Shown: in pieces, positions 6,724-7,182 of the stretch
Layout of the letters: each line of letters begins with the position of its first letter
Position numbering within the stretch: position 1 is the stretch's first letter
Source: Gammaproteobacteria bacterium
Lineage (GTDB): Bacteria > Pseudomonadota > Gammaproteobacteria > DSM-16500
Direction of reading: 5' to 3'
NCBI GenBank assembly: GCA_004322325.1
Contig: SCTP01000103.1
Coordinates: forward strand, 1-7,182
Length of the DNA stretch: 7,182 nucleotides
The notes under the pieces: generated by a model
The model's input: the letters and a program-made list of their open reading frames with translations, nothing else
What the model was told of the DNA's origin: nothing
Database searches by the model: none
Position numbers and translations under genes: made by a program

Positions 6724-6729
6724 TGCCAA

Positions 6730-6733
6730 CCTC
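6730..6733 (-). promoter_or_regulatory. Shine-Dalgarno GAGG deciding the metN start
   Basis: GAGG on the minus strand ends 6 nt before ATG 6723. A start at TTG 6729 would leave no spacer at all, so the ATG is preferred. Confidence 0.6.
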
Positions 6734-6757
6734 GATTTACAATTAAAGTCAATAAAA

Positions 6758-6768
6758 ACGTATTACGT
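6758..6768. promoter_or_regulatory. 11-bp palindrome ACGTA-T-TACGT upstream of metN, possible operator
   Basis: A perfect 5-1-5 inverted repeat lies 35 bp upstream of the metN start, in the divergent intergenic region. Its position is right for an operator controlling the methionine importer, but it does not resemble the E. coli MetJ box (AGACGTCT). The regulator is unknown. With no second copy seen, chance is a real alternative. Confidence 0.35.
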
Positions 6769-6810
6769 ATCTGCTAATTTCTATTAAAAAATTGTAAAGG
6801 GTTTAAGTTG

Positions 6811-6841
6811 AAAATTTTATCCGGGAAACATACGGAATTTT
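6811..6841. other. Imperfect inverted repeat in the metN / ATP-grasp intergenic region
   Basis: AAAATT (6811-6816) and CCG (6821-6823) pair with CGG (6833-6835) and AATTTT (6836-6841), around a 9-nt loop and with a 4-nt bulge. It lies 11 bp upstream of the -35 element of the rightward promoter. It could be a regulator site or just AT-rich symmetry. There is no U-tract placed as in a terminator. Confidence 0.25.
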
Positions 6842-6852
6842 ATAGAGCCACC

Positions 6853-6880
6853 TTGAAATAATTAAATTTTTTCTTATAAT
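6853..6880 (+). promoter_or_regulatory. Strong sigma70-type promoter for the ATP-grasp gene
   Basis: TTGAAA (6853-6858, 5/6 to the -35 consensus), a 16-bp spacer, and a perfect TATAAT (6875-6880). Transcription would start near 6887, giving a leader of about 17 nt that contains GAAGGA (6892-6897) 6 nt before ATG 6904. An AT-rich stretch upstream may act as an UP element. Confidence 0.75.
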
Positions 6881-6903
6881 ACAGCTTATTTGAAGGAATT
6901 AAA

Positions 6904-7182
6904 ATGAAATACAATAAGAAGGTTTTCGTTATTGTCGATGCCTACACAACTGGTCGTTTTTTAGCTCCCTATCTTAATGCTAATGGGTATTCTTGTATCC
7001 ATGTTCAATCACGCGAACAGGTAATACCTGTTTATTTCGCAACATTTAACCGTGAAAATTTTGTTGATAACTTAATTTTTCGCGATAACATTACAGAAAT
7101 AACTCGTTATTTACAATTTTATGATATTAAAGCCATTATCCCAGGCGCAGAAACAGGCGTAATGTTAGCTGATAAGCTCAAT
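6904..7182 (+). CDS. ATP-grasp domain protein (amino-acid ligase-like), N-terminal part; 3' end outside window
   Basis: The 93 visible residues start at ATG 6904 after a clear GAAGGA. The opening VFVIVDAYTTGRFLAPYL, then GYSCIHVQS, is the nucleotide-binding-like pre-ATP-grasp region. AIIPGAETGVMLADKL (residues 78-93) is the typical end of the first Rossmann-like domain in ATP-grasp ligases related to L-amino acid ligases (BacD/dapdiamide synthetase type). Members of that group join a carboxylic acid and an amine using ATP and form an acyl-phosphate intermediate. The ATP-grasp fold itself and all catalytic residues lie beyond the window, so family membership rests on the N-terminal region only. 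The gene is divergent from the methionine importer operon and has a strong promoter of its own. The substrate is unknown; a dipeptide or amino-acid conjugate is an inference from the family. Confidence 0.75.
   Translation, partial: MKYNKKVFVIVDAYTTGRFLAPYLNANGYSCIHVQSREQVIPVYFATFNRENFVDNLIFRDNITEITRYLQFYDIKAIIPGAETGVMLADKLN

Noticed and set aside
6724..6903. SAM or T-box riboswitch in front of metN
   Set aside because: The leader between any possible start and ATG 6723 is short and AT-rich, without the conserved stems. MetJ-type AGACGTCT boxes are also absent.
1..7182. CRISPR array, tRNA or rRNA genes, insertion sequence, toxin-antitoxin or phage-defence module
   Set aside because: No regularly spaced repeats, tRNA-like or rRNA sequence, transposase frame, terminal inverted repeats or recognisable defence domains were seen in the window.

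Overview
The window reads as a stretch of an AT-rich gammaproteobacterial genome. The mix of a LuxR-type regulator, a type IV pilus minor pseudopilin, a fused methionine ABC permease/binding protein and many decaying genes would fit Legionellales-like, host-associated bacteria. That placement is an inference from gene style only; no rRNA or other strong taxonomic marker is present.

Layout, left to right. (1) The 3' end of an AlaX-type alanyl-tRNA editing protein (+, 2-325) converges on and overlaps the end of a LuxR-type regulator (-, 306-1181). The regulator lies just downstream of an EamA/DMT-type transporter (-, 1200-2147), and the two look like one operon. (2) A visibly GC-richer block (about 2301-3350) holds a GspH/FimT minor pseudopilin gene without its prepilin leader, and the C-terminal third of lysyl-tRNA synthetase. 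The two touch through a TAATG stop/start overlap, so they look like the remains of a lysS-fimT operon. (3) The lysS fragment ends abruptly against a class I SAM-dependent methyltransferase whose 5' end is broken by two frameshifts and a nonsense codon (3343-4121). (4) A small orphan gene (-, 4145-4435) has its own promoter-like sequence. (5) A methionine/D-methionine ABC importer operon follows: metN (-, 5971-6723), then a MetI-MetQ fusion (-, 4507-5955). MetN lacks the C-terminal regulatory domain. (6) A divergent intergenic region of about 180 bp has a near-consensus promoter reading right into the N-terminus of an ATP-grasp ligase-like protein (+, 6904 to the window end).

The intact functional units are the methionine importer and the DMT-LuxR pair. 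The middle of the window (2301-4121) is a decay and rearrangement zone with three damaged genes in a row. I saw no complete new defence or biosynthetic system. The most notable observations are the clustered gene remnants with reconstructable lesions, the MetI-MetQ fusion with a NIL-less MetN, and the ATP-grasp gene that runs out of the window.
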